Program-made: the position numbers and the translations under genes | Assembly: GCF_036203305.1 (NCBI RefSeq) | Contig: NZ_CP108131.1 | Location: 5,022,001-5,086,000 of the forward strand | Source: Streptomyces sp. NBC_00190 | GTDB lineage: Bacteria > Actinomycetota > Actinomycetes > Streptomycetales > Streptomycetaceae | Reading direction: 5' to 3' | Length of the DNA stretch: 64,000 nucleotides | Part shown: piece after piece, positions 18,049-26,801 of the stretch | Position numbering within the stretch: position 1 is the stretch's first letter | Layout: each line of letters starts with the position of its first letter | The notes under the pieces: model-generated | What the model saw: the letters and a program-made list of their open reading frames with translations, nothing else | Told to the model about the DNA's origin: nothing | Database searches by the model: none

Positions 18049-19383
18049 ATGTCGAAGAGGGCAGGCTGGCTCGGCCGGCTCGGGAGCAAGCTGAACCGGA
18101 TGGAGGCGCGGCTCGACGAACGGCGGGCCGAGGTCGAGGCCGAGGCCAGGGGCGTTTCGCCGCTCCCCGTCGCGGCCGACCGGGCGCAGGCAGCCGCGGG
18201 GCCGGGATCCGCCGCTCCCGCCGCCGTCGTCCCGGCGGTACCCGAACGCCCCGACCCGGTGACCGTGGTTCCGTGGGGCATGCGGGTGGCCGCCGAGGTC
18301 AGCTGGCGGCTGCTGCTCCTGGCCGGAATGCTCTGGGTGCTGATGAAGGTGATCAGCGAAGTCCGCCTGGTCGTCCTCGCGTTCGCCGCCGCCATGCTGG
18401 TCACCGCGCTGCTCCAGCCCTTCGTGGTCCGGCTGCGCCGCCTCGGCCTGCCGCGCGGCCTCGCCACCGCCGTCACCGCGATCCTCGGCTTCGTGGTCAT
18501 CGGGCTGGTCGGCTGGTTCGTGGTCTGGCAGGTCATGGAGAACCTCGACGACCTGTCCGACCGGGTCCGCGACGGAATCAACGAACTGAAACTCTGGGCA
18601 CTGGACAGTCCGTTCCACGTGACCGAGAAGCAGATCACCGACATCGCGAAGAACCTCAGCGAGACCATCGGCACCAACACCGAGCAGATCACCTCCGCCG
18701 GCCTGCAAGGCGTGACGGTGCTCGTCGAGGTCCTGACCGGGATGCTGCTCGCGATGTTCTCGACGCTGTTCCTGCTCTACGACGGCAAGCGCATCTGGGA
18801 GTGGACGCTCGGTCTCGTCCCGGCCACCGCCCGGCCCGGAGTGGCGGGAGCCGGTCCGCGCGCCTGGCGCACGCTGACCGCGTACGTACGCGGCACCGTC
18901 CTCGTCGCGCTCATCGACGCCACCTTCATCGGCCTCGGCCTCTACTTCCTCAAGGTGCCGATGGCCGTGCCGCTGGCCGTCTTCATCTTCCTGTTCGCCT
19001 TCATCCCGCTCGTGGGCGCGGTGGTCTCGGGCGCACTCGCGGTGGTCGTGGCGCTCGTGACCCAGGGCGTGTTCACCGCGCTGATGGTGCTGCTCGTGGT
19101 GCTGGCCGTGCAGCAGATCGAGGGGCACGTGCTCCAGCCCTTCATCCTGGGCCGGGCGGTGCGGGTGCACCCGCTCGCGGTGGTGCTCGCCGTGGCGGCC
19201 GGCGGGATGATCGCGGGCATCGGCGGAGCCGTCGTCGCCGTACCGCTGGTCGCGGTCACCAACACGGTGGTGGGCTACCTGAGGGCGTACTCGCGCGAGC
19301 AACTCCTGCACGACGCCACCTCGGTCGGCCCCTCGCCGCACGGGGCGACCGCGCTGAGCCAGGCGGACCCGGGGCAGCGGTGA
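18049..19383 (+). CDS. AI-2E family membrane transporter
   Basis: 444 residues with a charged cytoplasmic N terminus (residues 1-80) and about eight membrane helices. The family pattern is clear: a hairpin pair near 95-140, a soluble central segment, then F-A-F-I-P-L-V-G-A-V-V-S and the signature Q-Q-I-E-G-H-V-L-Q-P-F-I-L-G. Known members export autoinducer-2 or act as Na+/H+ antiporters; the substrate is uncertain. The ATG at 18049 follows ggggggaaggg. Its stop overlaps the next start by four bases, so the two genes are translationally coupled. Confidence 0.88.
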   Translation: MSKRAGWLGRLGSKLNRMEARLDERRAEVEAEARGVSPLPVAADRAQAAAGPGSAAPAAVVPAVPERPDPVTVVPWGMRVAAEVSWRLLLLAGMLWVLMKVISEVRLVVLAFAAAMLVTALLQPFVVRLRRLGLPRGLATAVTAILGFVVIGLVGWFVVWQVMENLDDLSDRVRDGINELKLWALDSPFHVTEKQITDIAKNLSETIGTNTEQITSAGLQGVTVLVEVLTGMLLAMFSTLFLLYDGKRIWEWTLGLVPATARPGVAGAGPRAWRTLTAYVRGTVLVALIDATFIGLGLYFLKVPMAVPLAVFIFLFAFIPLVGAVVSGALAVVVALVTQGVFTALMVLLVVLAVQQIEGHVLQPFILGRAVRVHPLAVVLAVAAGGMIAGIGGAVVAVPLVAVTNTVVGYLRAYSREQLLHDATSVGPSPHGATALSQADPGQR

Positions 19384-20057
19384 TCGGCGAGCCCGAGCTC
19401 GACGGGGAGTGGGGGCCCGACGCCCTGCCCGCCGGGCAGGCGCAGCCGGACGCGCCGGGTGAGCCCGTACGACGGCCCGCGCGGCCGTGGCTGTGGGCAC
19501 TGGGCGGGGCGCTGGTGGCCTCGGCGGTGTGGGCCGGGACGCTGGCCGTGTCGCAGGATCGATTCAGCGGCGCGCCAGAGGTCGCGTACCGGCACGCGGA
19601 GGACCTCTGCAAGGAGGCGTCGCTGAGCGCGGTCGCCATGGCCACCACGAAGCTCAGCGGGGACGTCCCGCGCCACGGCGAGCACCCCGCGATGGACTGG
19701 TCGTACTGCATGTACAACACGTATCCCACCGAAGACAGCATGAGGTACGGGGCCGAGGCGCTGGTCCAGTTGCACAAGAAGACGGACCCGCGCGCGGAGT
19801 TCGGTGCCGCTCCCGAGTCCCTGTCGAACGTCTGGGACGAGACGGCGGGCACGGAGCAGGTGCCCGGGCTCGGCGAGCGGGCACTGATCAGCCGTTCGGT
19901 CAGGGGGAACCGGATCCAAGTGCTGGACGGCGGCGCGGTCTTCACGCTCACGATCAGCTGGTACGGGGAGCTGGACTCGCCCGCACCGGACGAGGACGCC
20001 GTCAAGGCGGCGATGATCGAGGACGTGCGCACGCTGATGGCCACGCTGAAGAGGTGA
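19380..20057 (+). CDS. Single-pass membrane protein coupled to the AI-2E transporter
   Basis: 225 residues with a GTG start overlapping the transporter stop (GTGA). A proline-rich cytoplasmic N terminus precedes one membrane helix (about 37-57, W-L-W-A-L-G-G-A-L-V-A-S-A-V-W-A-G). The extracellular part has two cysteines that could bond (near 77 and 103). No domain recognised. The coupling suggests it partners the transporter. It resembles DUF3558-like lipoprotein folds only loosely. Confidence 0.75.
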   Translation: MIGEPELDGEWGPDALPAGQAQPDAPGEPVRRPARPWLWALGGALVASAVWAGTLAVSQDRFSGAPEVAYRHAEDLCKEASLSAVAMATTKLSGDVPRHGEHPAMDWSYCMYNTYPTEDSMRYGAEALVQLHKKTDPRAEFGAAPESLSNVWDETAGTEQVPGLGERALISRSVRGNRIQVLDGGAVFTLTISWYGELDSPAPDEDAVKAAMIEDVRTLMATLKR

Positions 20058-20060
20058 ACG

Positions 20061-20100
20061 ACAGGGGCCCCGCGGCCGTTCCCGGCCGCGGGGCCCCTGT
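20061..20100. terminator. Bidirectional terminator
   Basis: A perfect 18-bp stem (20061-20078 with 20083-20100) between convergent genes; it probably serves both the coupled pair and ahpD. Confidence 0.85.
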
Positions 20101-20117
20101 TCGCCGTACGGCCGCTG

Positions 20118-20657
20118 CTACTCGGCGGCGAGGGCGGCCTCGGCGTCGAGCGTGACGGCCACGGCCTGGATCACCGAGGCGATCTTGAAGGCCTCCTGGA
20201 CCGTCTCCCGGTCGACACCGGCCTTGCGCAGGACCTGCTCGTGCGAGTCCAGGCACTGGCCGCAGCCGTTGATCGCGGAGACCGCGAGCGACCACAGCTC
20301 GAAGTCGACCTTCTCCACGCCCGGGTTGCCGATGACGTTCATCCGCAGGCCGGCGCGCAGGGTGCCGTACTCCGGGTCGGACAGCAGGTGCCGGGTGCGG
20401 TAGAAGACGTTGTTCATCCCCATGACCGCGGCGGCGGACTTGGCGGCGGTGTACGCCTCCGGCGACAGGGCCGCCTTCGCCTCCGGCTCCAGCTCACGCA
20501 GGACGCGCGGGGAGCGGGCGGCGATCGCGCAGGACAGGACGGTGCCCCACAGCTGCTGCTGCGAGAGGGTGTCCTGGTTGCCGATGACCGAGCCGAGGTT
20601 CAGCTTCAGGTCCTTGGCGAAGTCCGGTATGGCGGCCTTCAGGGAGTCGAGGGACAT
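20118..20657 (-). CDS. ahpD: Alkyl hydroperoxide reductase AhpD
   Basis: 179 residues, all-helical carboxymuconolactone-decarboxylase fold. The active-site C-x-x-C (C132, C135) lies in [11 protein letters not shown] with the partner His. In actinobacteria AhpD reduces AhpC using electrons passed from lipoamide enzymes. It lies 3 bp after ahpC on the same strand, so they are one operon. Cytoplasmic peroxide defence. Confidence 0.95.
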   Translation of the reverse strand: MSLDSLKAAIPDFAKDLKLNLGSVIGNQDTLSQQQLWGTVLSCAIAARSPRVLRELEPEAKAALSPEAYTAAKSAAAVMGMNNVFYRTRHLLSDPEYGTLRAGLRMNVIGNPGVEKVDFELWSLAVSAINGCGQCLDSHEQVLRKAGVDRETVQEAFKIASVIQAVAVTLDAEAALAAE

Positions 20658-20660
20658 CCG

Positions 20661-21215
20661 TCACTCACCGGCCAGCAGCGCACCGGCGTCGATGGTGCTG
20701 TCGCCCTTGTTCCAGTTGCAGGGGCACAGCTCGTCGGTCTGCAGGGCGTCGAGGACCCGCAGGACCTCCTTGGGGTTACGGCCCACGGAACCGGCGGTCA
20801 CCATCGAGAACTGGATCTCGTTGTTCGGGTCCACGATGAAGACGGCGCGCATCGGGAGGCCGTCCTGGCCGAGGATGCCGAGGTCGGTGGAGAGCTCGCG
20901 CTTGATGTCGGACATCATCGGGAAGGGCAGGTCACGCAGGTCGGCGTGGTCCTTGCGCCAGGCGTGGTGGACGTACTCGGAGTCGAGCGAGAAGCCGAGG
21001 ATCTGGGCGTCGCGGTCGGCGAACTCCTCGTTCAGCTTGCCGAAGGCGGCGATCTCCGTCGGGCACACGAAAGTGAAGTCGAGAGGCCAGGCGAAGACGA
21101 CCTTCCACTTGCCCTCGTACGTCTTGTGGTCGATCTGCGCGAACTCGGATCCGGCTTCGAGCGAGACACAAGCGGTCAGGTCGTACGTGGGGAACTGGTC
21201 GCCGACAGTGAGCAC
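20661..21215 (-). CDS. ahpC: Peroxiredoxin AhpC
   Basis: 184 residues. Peroxidatic Cys51 is in F-T-F-V-C-P-T-E, and two resolving-cysteine candidates lie in E-L-C-P-C-N-W near the C terminus. The enzyme reduces hydrogen peroxide, organic peroxides and peroxynitrite, and is re-reduced by AhpD encoded next. Divergent from oxyR. The leader contains agataggaaattgcccc, and expression should respond to peroxide through OxyR. Confidence 0.96.
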   Translation of the reverse strand: MLTVGDQFPTYDLTACVSLEAGSEFAQIDHKTYEGKWKVVFAWPLDFTFVCPTEIAAFGKLNEEFADRDAQILGFSLDSEYVHHAWRKDHADLRDLPFPMMSDIKRELSTDLGILGQDGLPMRAVFIVDPNNEIQFSMVTAGSVGRNPKEVLRVLDALQTDELCPCNWNKGDSTIDAGALLAGE

Positions 21216-21311
21216 GTGCTCTCCTTGCAGATAGGAAATTGCCCCTTTTGGGGGATTTCCGAGAGGGTTGGACGGATCTCACATGCTGGCACAGCTGCAT
21301 TGATTACGGAA

Positions 21312-21348
21312 ATAGCTAGTCTTGTGTCAGGTGATCGGAGGTACCTAT
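21312..21348. promoter_or_regulatory. Candidate OxyR-binding site
   Basis: The segment fits the four-block OxyR spacing exactly: ATAG-N7-TGTG-N7-ATCG-N7-CTAT. The outer blocks match the ATAG/CTAT consensus perfectly, the third matches three of four, and the second is poor. It ends 2 bp before the oxyR start, so binding would also autoregulate oxyR. Confidence 0.55.
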
Positions 21349-21350
21349 CA

Positions 21351-22298
21351 GTGGCTGTGGGTAATAGGGGAGCGAAGCAACCGACCCTCGCTCAGTTGCG
21401 GGCCTTCGCGGCCGTCGCCGAGCATCTGCACTTCCGGGACGCTGCCGCGGCCATCGGCATGAGCCAGCCCGCGCTGTCCGGAGCCGTGTCCGCACTGGAG
21501 GAGGCGCTCGGCGTGCAGCTGCTGGAGCGCACCACCCGCAAGGTGCTGCTGTCCCCGGCCGGGGAGCGGATAGCGGCGCGGGCGCGGGTGGTGCTCGACG
21601 CCATGGGCGGGCTGCTGGAGGAGGCCGAGGCGGTACGGGCCCCCTTCACCGGGACGCTGCGGCTCGGGGTGATCCCCACGGTGGCGCCGTACCTGCTGCC
21701 GACCGTGCTCGGGCTGTTCCACCGGCGCTATCCGCGGATGGACCTCCAGGTGCACGAGGAACAGACGGCCTCGCTGCTGGAGGGGCTGGCCGGCGGGCGG
21801 CTGGACCTGCTGCTGCTCGCGGTGCCGCTCGGTGTCCCCGGGGTCACCGAACTGCCCGTCTTCGACGAGGACTTCGTCCTGCTGGCGCCGCGGGAGCATC
21901 CGCTGGCCGGGCGCAAGGACATCCCGCGCGAGGAACTGCGCGGCCTCCAGCTGCTGTTGCTCGACGAGGGGCACTGCCTGCGCGACCAGGCCCTGGACAT
22001 CTGCCGCGAGGCCGGGCGCACCGACGGGGCGGACGTCACCACGACCGCCGCCGGGCTGTCCACCCTCGTACAGCTGGTCGCCGGGGGCCTGGGCGTCACG
22101 CTGTTGCCGCGTACCGCGCTGCGGCTGGAGACCGCCCGCAACGAGTACCTGGCCACCGGGTACTTCGCCGAACCCGCGCCGTCCCGGCGGATCGCGCTGG
22201 CCATGCGTACGGGGACGGCCCGGCAGGAGGAGTTCCGGGCGATCGCCGGCGCACTGCGCGAAGCCGTACGCCCGCTCCCGGTGTGGCTCACCGACTAG
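21351..22298 (+). CDS. oxyR: LysR-family peroxide sensor OxyR
   Basis: 315 residues. N-terminal winged helix (Q-L-R-A-F-A-A-V-A-E-H-L-H-F-R-D-A-A), then a LysR effector domain. A cysteine in D-E-G-H-C-L-R-D matches the redox-sensing C199 region of OxyR, and a second (D-I-C-R-E-A-G) matches C208. It should activate the divergent ahpC-ahpD operon on peroxide stress. The GTG at 21351 follows cggagg. Confidence 0.93.
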   Translation: MAVGNRGAKQPTLAQLRAFAAVAEHLHFRDAAAAIGMSQPALSGAVSALEEALGVQLLERTTRKVLLSPAGERIAARARVVLDAMGGLLEEAEAVRAPFTGTLRLGVIPTVAPYLLPTVLGLFHRRYPRMDLQVHEEQTASLLEGLAGGRLDLLLLAVPLGVPGVTELPVFDEDFVLLAPREHPLAGRKDIPREELRGLQLLLLDEGHCLRDQALDICREAGRTDGADVTTTAAGLSTLVQLVAGGLGVTLLPRTALRLETARNEYLATGYFAEPAPSRRIALAMRTGTARQEEFRAIAGALREAVRPLPVWLTD

Positions 22299-22331
22299 CG
22301 GACGGGGCCGTGGGGAACGGGCGTACGGGGG

Positions 22332-22505
22332 CTACTCCGTGCGCAGGCCGTCCGGGCGCATCAGGCGCAGCAGCGGCGGCAGGCTGAGCAGGGTCACCAG
22401 GGCGACCACACCCGCGCCGATGCCGGTCATCGCCGCGACCGACATCCAGTCGACCCGTACCGGGACCGCGGCCATCCGCATCAGTACGGTGCCCAGCCCG
22501 ACCCT
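22332..22505 (-). pseudogene. C-terminal remnant of an FtsX-type ABC permease
   Basis: About 55 codons reading V-G-L-G-T-V-L-M-R-M-A, a hydrophobic helix, then L-P-P-L-L-R-L-M-R-P-D-G-L-R-T-E at a normal stop. This is the end of an FtsX-like permease. Its reading frame is joined directly to the tail of a serine-hydrolase fragment (S-S-G-L-Y-N-Y-T), showing a deletion that removed the rest of both genes. Confidence 0.7.
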
Positions 22506-22858
22506 GGTGTAGTTGTAGAGCCCGCTGCTCATCTTCGGCAGTCGGCGATGGTGATGTTCCCGCCGCCCGGCACCCCCGCGACGTACGCGGACACCGGATC
22601 GCTCAACCCGAGCTCGCCGTCCTGGGCGAGCAGGGTGATCAGCGCCGCCGTCATGGTCTTCGTGTCGGAGGCGATCCGGAGGCGGTCGCCGCTGTCCGGC
22701 GGCTCGGCCGTGCCCCGTTGCGTCGTGCCGGTGATCGCGCGGAAGGTCCCCTGCGGGGTGCGGAGCAGGACCACGGCTCCGGGCACCATGAGCTTCTTCG
22801 CCGCACGGTCCACGGCGGCCTGGAAGGCGGGATCGATCGACTTCAGGGCCGACGGCCG
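22503..22858 (-). pseudogene. N-terminal remnant of a serine hydrolase/D-Ala-D-Ala carboxypeptidase
   Basis: Reads A-L-K-S-I-D-P-A-F-Q-A-A-V-D-R, then the S-x-x-K nucleophile region I-A-S-D-T-K-T-M and N-I-T-I-A. It then shifts frame, since L-K-M-S-S-G-L-Y-N-Y-T continues in another frame. No signal peptide remains, because a TGA lies just upstream, and the C-terminal half is gone. A dead beta-lactamase-fold peptidase. Confidence 0.8.
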
Positions 22859-22997
22859 CGATCAGGAAGGCCTCATACGGCCATTCCGGGCAGAACGGCC
22901 CCGTTCGACAGGTCCGGGCGCACCTGGGCGGGCCCGCGGGCGGCGCGCACCGGCGCACACACCCGACAGGGGTTCGCCGGTCGGCCGGGAAGGCCGG

Positions 22998-23234
22998 TCA
23001 GGAGTCGGGCGAGGTGCGGGGGCGGCCGCGTGGCGGGATCGGGGCGGCCCCGCCCGGCAGGCGGCCCGTCTCGGACAGGGCCCGCCGCAGCAGGAACTCG
23101 ATCTGCGCGTTCGCGCTGCGCAGCTCCTCGCCCGCCCAGCGGGCCAGCGCGTCGTACACCTGCGGGTCGAGCCGCAGCAGCACCTGTTTGCGCGGCTGCC
23201 GGCCCGCCCGGCCACCTTCCTCGGGGGAGGTCAC
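22998..23234 (-). CDS. Small ribbon-helix-helix protein coupled to SPFH gene
   Basis: 78 residues; GTG start overlaps the SPFH stop by four bases (GTGA). The core Q-V-L-L-R-L-D-P-Q-V-Y-D-A-L-A-R-W-A-G-E has the strand-helix-helix pattern of Arc/CopG-type DNA-binding proteins, continuing A-N-A-Q-I-E-F-L-L-R-R-A-L. The C terminus is disordered. It may bind DNA, possibly the palindrome upstream of the operon, but this is inference. Confidence 0.75.
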   Translation of the reverse strand: MTSPEEGGRAGRQPRKQVLLRLDPQVYDALARWAGEELRSANAQIEFLLRRALSETGRLPGGAAPIPPRGRPRTSPDS

Positions 23235-24148
23235 TGGTAAAGGGTGCCCGTGTTGAGCACCGGCTGCGCGGCGCGGTCCCCGCAGAGGACCACCATCAGG
23301 TTCGAGACCATGGCGGCCTTGCGCTCCGGGTCCAGATCCACGATCTCCTCCTCCTGCAGGCGGGTCAGGGCCAGTTCGACCATGCCGACCGCGCCCTCCA
23401 CTATCTGCTTGCGGGCCGCCACGACCGCGCCCGCCTGCTGGCGCTGGAGCATCGCGGAGGCGATCTCCGGAGCGTACGCGAGATGCGTGAAGCGGGACTC
23501 GATGATGTGCACGCCGGCCGCCTCGACCCGCGCGTGCAGTTCGACGGCCAGCTTCTCGGTGATCTCCTCGGCGTTCCCCCGGAGCGAGAGGCCGCCCTCC
23601 TCGTGCGCGTCGTACGGGTACTCGATCGCGATGTGCCGGACCGCCGCCTCGGTCTGGGTCTCGACGAACTCCGTGAAGTCCTCGACCTCGAAGGTGGCCC
23701 GCGCCGTGTCCTCGACCCGCCACACCACGACCGCCGCCAGCTCGATGGGGTTGCCGTAGGCGTCGTTGACCTTCAGGACGGCCGTCTCGTGGTTGCGTAC
23801 CCGGGTGGAGATCTTCTCCCGCGAGGTCAGCGGGTTGACCCAACGCAGTCCGTCCGCGCGGATGGTCCCCCGGTAGCGGCCGAACAGCTGCACCACCCGG
23901 GCCTCGCCCGGCGCGATCGTGTTGAGCCCGCTCATCGCGATGAGGGAGGCGATGACCAGCAGGACGCCGGCGGCTATCAGCGAGGCCTTGGCGGCGACGG
24001 CCGTCAGCACCGCGCCGGTCGCGATCAGGCCCGCCCCCGCCGCGACGCCGGCCAGACCGAGCAGCAGCGCCAGGCCGCCGCCCACGCTGCGCGCGGTGAA
24101 CTCGCGTACCCCGGCCGGTGCACCCTCAGCGGTCGTCGCATTGCTCAT
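23231..24148 (-). CDS. SPFH/band 7 membrane protein
   Basis: 305 residues. Two or three hydrophobic helices (about 22-70) anchor it, then a band 7 domain (P-G-E-A-R-V-V-Q-L-F-G-R-Y, V-N-P-L-T-S-R) and a long helical region. Proteins of this family form oligomeric membrane microdomain scaffolds and often partner proteases. The start is well placed, with a 16-bp palindrome 46 bp upstream. Confidence 0.9.
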   Translation of the reverse strand: MSNATTAEGAPAGVREFTARSVGGGLALLLGLAGVAAGAGLIATGAVLTAVAAKASLIAAGVLLVIASLIAMSGLNTIAPGEARVVQLFGRYRGTIRADGLRWVNPLTSREKISTRVRNHETAVLKVNDAYGNPIELAAVVVWRVEDTARATFEVEDFTEFVETQTEAAVRHIAIEYPYDAHEEGGLSLRGNAEEITEKLAVELHARVEAAGVHIIESRFTHLAYAPEIASAMLQRQQAGAVVAARKQIVEGAVGMVELALTRLQEEEIVDLDPERKAAMVSNLMVVLCGDRAAQPVLNTGTLYQ

Positions 24149-24193
24149 GATCTGTCCCCGTTCCTGTGGTCGCGGCCGGTCCAGCCGCCTAGC

Positions 24194-24209
24194 AAAGTGA
24201 TATCACTTT
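24194..24209. promoter_or_regulatory. 16-bp perfect palindrome upstream of SPFH operon
   Basis: AAAGTGATATCACTTT is a perfect dyad, AT-rich in a GC-rich genome, in the promoter region of the SPFH/RHH pair. A repressor operator is the simplest reading. Confidence 0.8.
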
Positions 24210-24391
24210 TACTCTCGGATCGCACGGGACGGCAACCCTTCGGCCTTGATGTGCGTCGGTTCCAGTGGTGTGGGTGCTGATTCTCACGTCCGAATTGACC
24301 GGTATTGGCCATGGTTGGTCAACCTTTGTCACAGCCTGCGGTGTTAGTTTTCTGAGCTGACGTCGGGGGGATATCGAGCGGAGCGGGAGCG

Positions 24392-26695
24392 ATGGGCCGA
24401 GCAGAGGCGCGTAAGGCACAGCAGCAGCGCGGTGCGCGACGTGCACCGGGCGGACGCGCGAAGGGCACCACGGAGAAGGGCGTCACGGGCAAGGGGGGCA
24501 GCGGCAAACGCTCCGGCATACGTCGCTTCTTCACCTGGAAGAAGATCCTCGGGACGTTCCTCGGGCTGATCCTGCTCCTGATGGCCACCGCGATCATCCT
24601 GTACTTCTCGGTGAACGAACCCACCGACCCGAACGAGAGCGCCACGCTCCAGAGCAACACCTACCGGTACTCCGACGGCTCGATCATGGCCCGCACCGGT
24701 GCGATGAACCGCGAGATCCTGCCGATCGACAAGATCCCGGAGGACGTCCGCACCGCGTTCATCGCCATCGAGAACAAGTCCTTCTACGAGGACCGCGGCG
24801 TCGACGTGATGGGCGTGGCCCGAGGCCTGTTCAACACGGTCAGGGGCAAGGGCACGGCCGGCGGTTCGACGATCACTCAGCAGTACGTCAAGAACTACTA
24901 CCTGACGCAGGACCAGTCGCCGACGCGCAAGATCCGGGAGCTCATCATCTCCCTCAAGGTCGACCAGCGCATGAAGAAGCCGGAGATCCTCGCCGGCTAC
25001 CTGAACACCAACTTCTACGGCCGCAACGCGTACGGCATCCAGGCCGCGGCCCAGGCCTTCTACGGTGTCGACGCCGAGAAGCTGACGCTGGAGCAGGGCG
25101 CCTACCTCGCCGCCGTCATCCAGGCCCCCAGCCAGTACGACCTGGCGACGGCCGGCCCGAACGGCACGAGGCTGGTCAACATCCGCTTCAACGCCGTCCT
25201 CGACAACATGGTCGAGATGGGCAAGCTGGACCCGGCCAAGCGCAAGACCATGACCCTCCCGCCGCCGATCAAGCCCAAGCCCCGTCCGGGCATGGACGGG
25301 CAGAAGGGCTACCTGGTCCAGGCCGCCAACGACGAGATGGACAAGCAGGGCATCAAAGACGGCCAGATCCTGGCCGGCGGCTGGAACATCACGCTCAACG
25401 TGGACAAGGAGAAGCAGGCGGCGCTGGAGAAGGCGGTCCAGGACGAGCTGGAGTCCAAGCTCGACCGCAAGGACACCAAGGGCAAGCCCCAGGACCAGAG
25501 CGTCCAGGCCGGCGCGACCTCCGTGGACCCGAAGACCGGTGCGATCGTCGCGATGTACGGCGGCCAGGGCCTGGAGGAGAAGGCCGCGAGCAACGCGCTG
25601 CGCACCGACTACCAGCCGGGCTCGACCTTCAAGCCGATCGTGCTCGCCTCCGCCCTGGAGAACAACGCCACCACCCAGGACGGCAAGCCGATCACCCCGA
25701 ACACCCTCTACGACGGCACGAGCAAGCGCCAGGTCGTCGGCAGCAAGATCCCGTTCAACCCGCAGAACCAGGACAACCGGAACTTCGGCGACCCGATGAT
25801 CACGGTCCAGGGCGCGACCGACTTCTCGGTGAACTCCGTCTACGCGCAGATGATCGTGGACGTCAAGCCGCCCGCCGTGAAGAAGACCGCCCTGGAACTC
25901 GGCATGAAGGAACGCGCAGGCTGGCCCGAGGACAAGCCGGCCATGGCGCTGGGCACCATGAGCGCGAACACCGTGGAGATGGCGGGCGTCTACGCCACCC
26001 TCGACAACCACGGCAAGAAGGTCACGCCCACCATCATCAAGAAGGCAGAGCACAAGGACCGCGAGTTCAAGCCCGAGCCCGCCGTCGGCAGCCAGGCCAT
26101 CAGCCGCAAGACCGCCGACACCGTCACCAAGGTGCTCACGGGAGTGGTCAACGACGAGGGCGGCTCCGGCAACAAGGTCCGCAGCAGCGCATACGAGGCG
26201 GCCGGCAAGACCGGCACCACCGAGTCCAACGTGGCGGGCTGGTTCACCGGCTACACCCCGGAACTGGTCACCGTCGTCGCGATGTTCGGCGAGGACCCCA
26301 CCACCCACAACCAGGTCACCCTGACCGGCACCGCCGGCCTGGGGCGTGCGGGTGGTTCCAGCTTCCCGGCCTCGATCTGGAAGGCGTACACCCTCGCCGT
26401 GCTCAAGGACGAGGACACCGACAAGTTCGACCTGAAGGAGGCGGAGATGGGCGCCCCGCAGGCGCCGTCCCGCACCGCCTCCCCGTCGCCCTCCGCGAGC
26501 CAGTCCTCCAGCGCTCCGGCCGCCACCAGCAGCGCGCCGCAGTCCCCGGACCCGTCGAAGAGCACCACCAAGTCGCCGGACCCGAGCAACACCCCGACGA
26601 AGTCCGTCAGCCCGACGGCGACCCCGACGGCGACGGCGACCAAGACCGGCGTCCCGAAGCCGCCGGACCCGCTGTTCCCGCAGTCGGACCAGTGA
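24392..26695 (+). CDS. Class A penicillin-binding protein (bifunctional transglycosylase/transpeptidase)
   Basis: 767 residues. Basic cytoplasmic N terminus, one membrane helix (about 50-72), then a GT51 glycosyltransferase domain (A-I-E-N-K-S-F-Y-E-D-R-G near 125, G-G-S-T-I-T-Q-Q) and a transpeptidase domain with S-T-F-K (near 411), S-V-N (near 478) and K-T-G (near 605). The final 90 residues are a low-complexity Ser/Pro/Thr tail. It polymerises and crosslinks peptidoglycan outside the membrane. Confidence 0.95.
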   Translation: MGRAEARKAQQQRGARRAPGGRAKGTTEKGVTGKGGSGKRSGIRRFFTWKKILGTFLGLILLLMATAIILYFSVNEPTDPNESATLQSNTYRYSDGSIMARTGAMNREILPIDKIPEDVRTAFIAIENKSFYEDRGVDVMGVARGLFNTVRGKGTAGGSTITQQYVKNYYLTQDQSPTRKIRELIISLKVDQRMKKPEILAGYLNTNFYGRNAYGIQAAAQAFYGVDAEKLTLEQGAYLAAVIQAPSQYDLATAGPNGTRLVNIRFNAVLDNMVEMGKLDPAKRKTMTLPPPIKPKPRPGMDGQKGYLVQAANDEMDKQGIKDGQILAGGWNITLNVDKEKQAALEKAVQDELESKLDRKDTKGKPQDQSVQAGATSVDPKTGAIVAMYGGQGLEEKAASNALRTDYQPGSTFKPIVLASALENNATTQDGKPITPNTLYDGTSKRQVVGSKIPFNPQNQDNRNFGDPMITVQGATDFSVNSVYAQMIVDVKPPAVKKTALELGMKERAGWPEDKPAMALGTMSANTVEMAGVYATLDNHGKKVTPTIIKKAEHKDREFKPEPAVGSQAISRKTADTVTKVLTGVVNDEGGSGNKVRSSAYEAAGKTGTTESNVAGWFTGYTPELVTVVAMFGEDPTTHNQVTLTGTAGLGRAGGSSFPASIWKAYTLAVLKDEDTDKFDLKEAEMGAPQAPSRTASPSPSASQSSSAPAATSSAPQSPDPSKSTTKSPDPSNTPTKSVSPTATPTATATKTGVPKPPDPLFPQSDQ

Positions 26696-26736
26696 CGCAC
26701 TGACGGACCGACGGACTGACCCACGGTCAGACGGAC

Positions 26737-26774
26737 ACCGCCGCCCCGCAACGTTCGCGTTGCGGGGCGGCGGT
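26737..26774 (+). terminator. Terminator with TTCG tetraloop
   Basis: A perfect 17-bp stem (26737-26753 with 26758-26774) closed by ttcg, between the convergent PBP and SpoIIE-type genes. Confidence 0.85.
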
Positions 26775-26801
26775 CTGTCGTGGGCGGACGGATCGCCCCG
26801 G

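Noticed and set aside
17934..19379. Long frame overlapping the AI-2E transporter in another frame
   Set aside because: Only its end, from GTG 19380, is a real gene; the first part is Arg/Pro-rich shadow.
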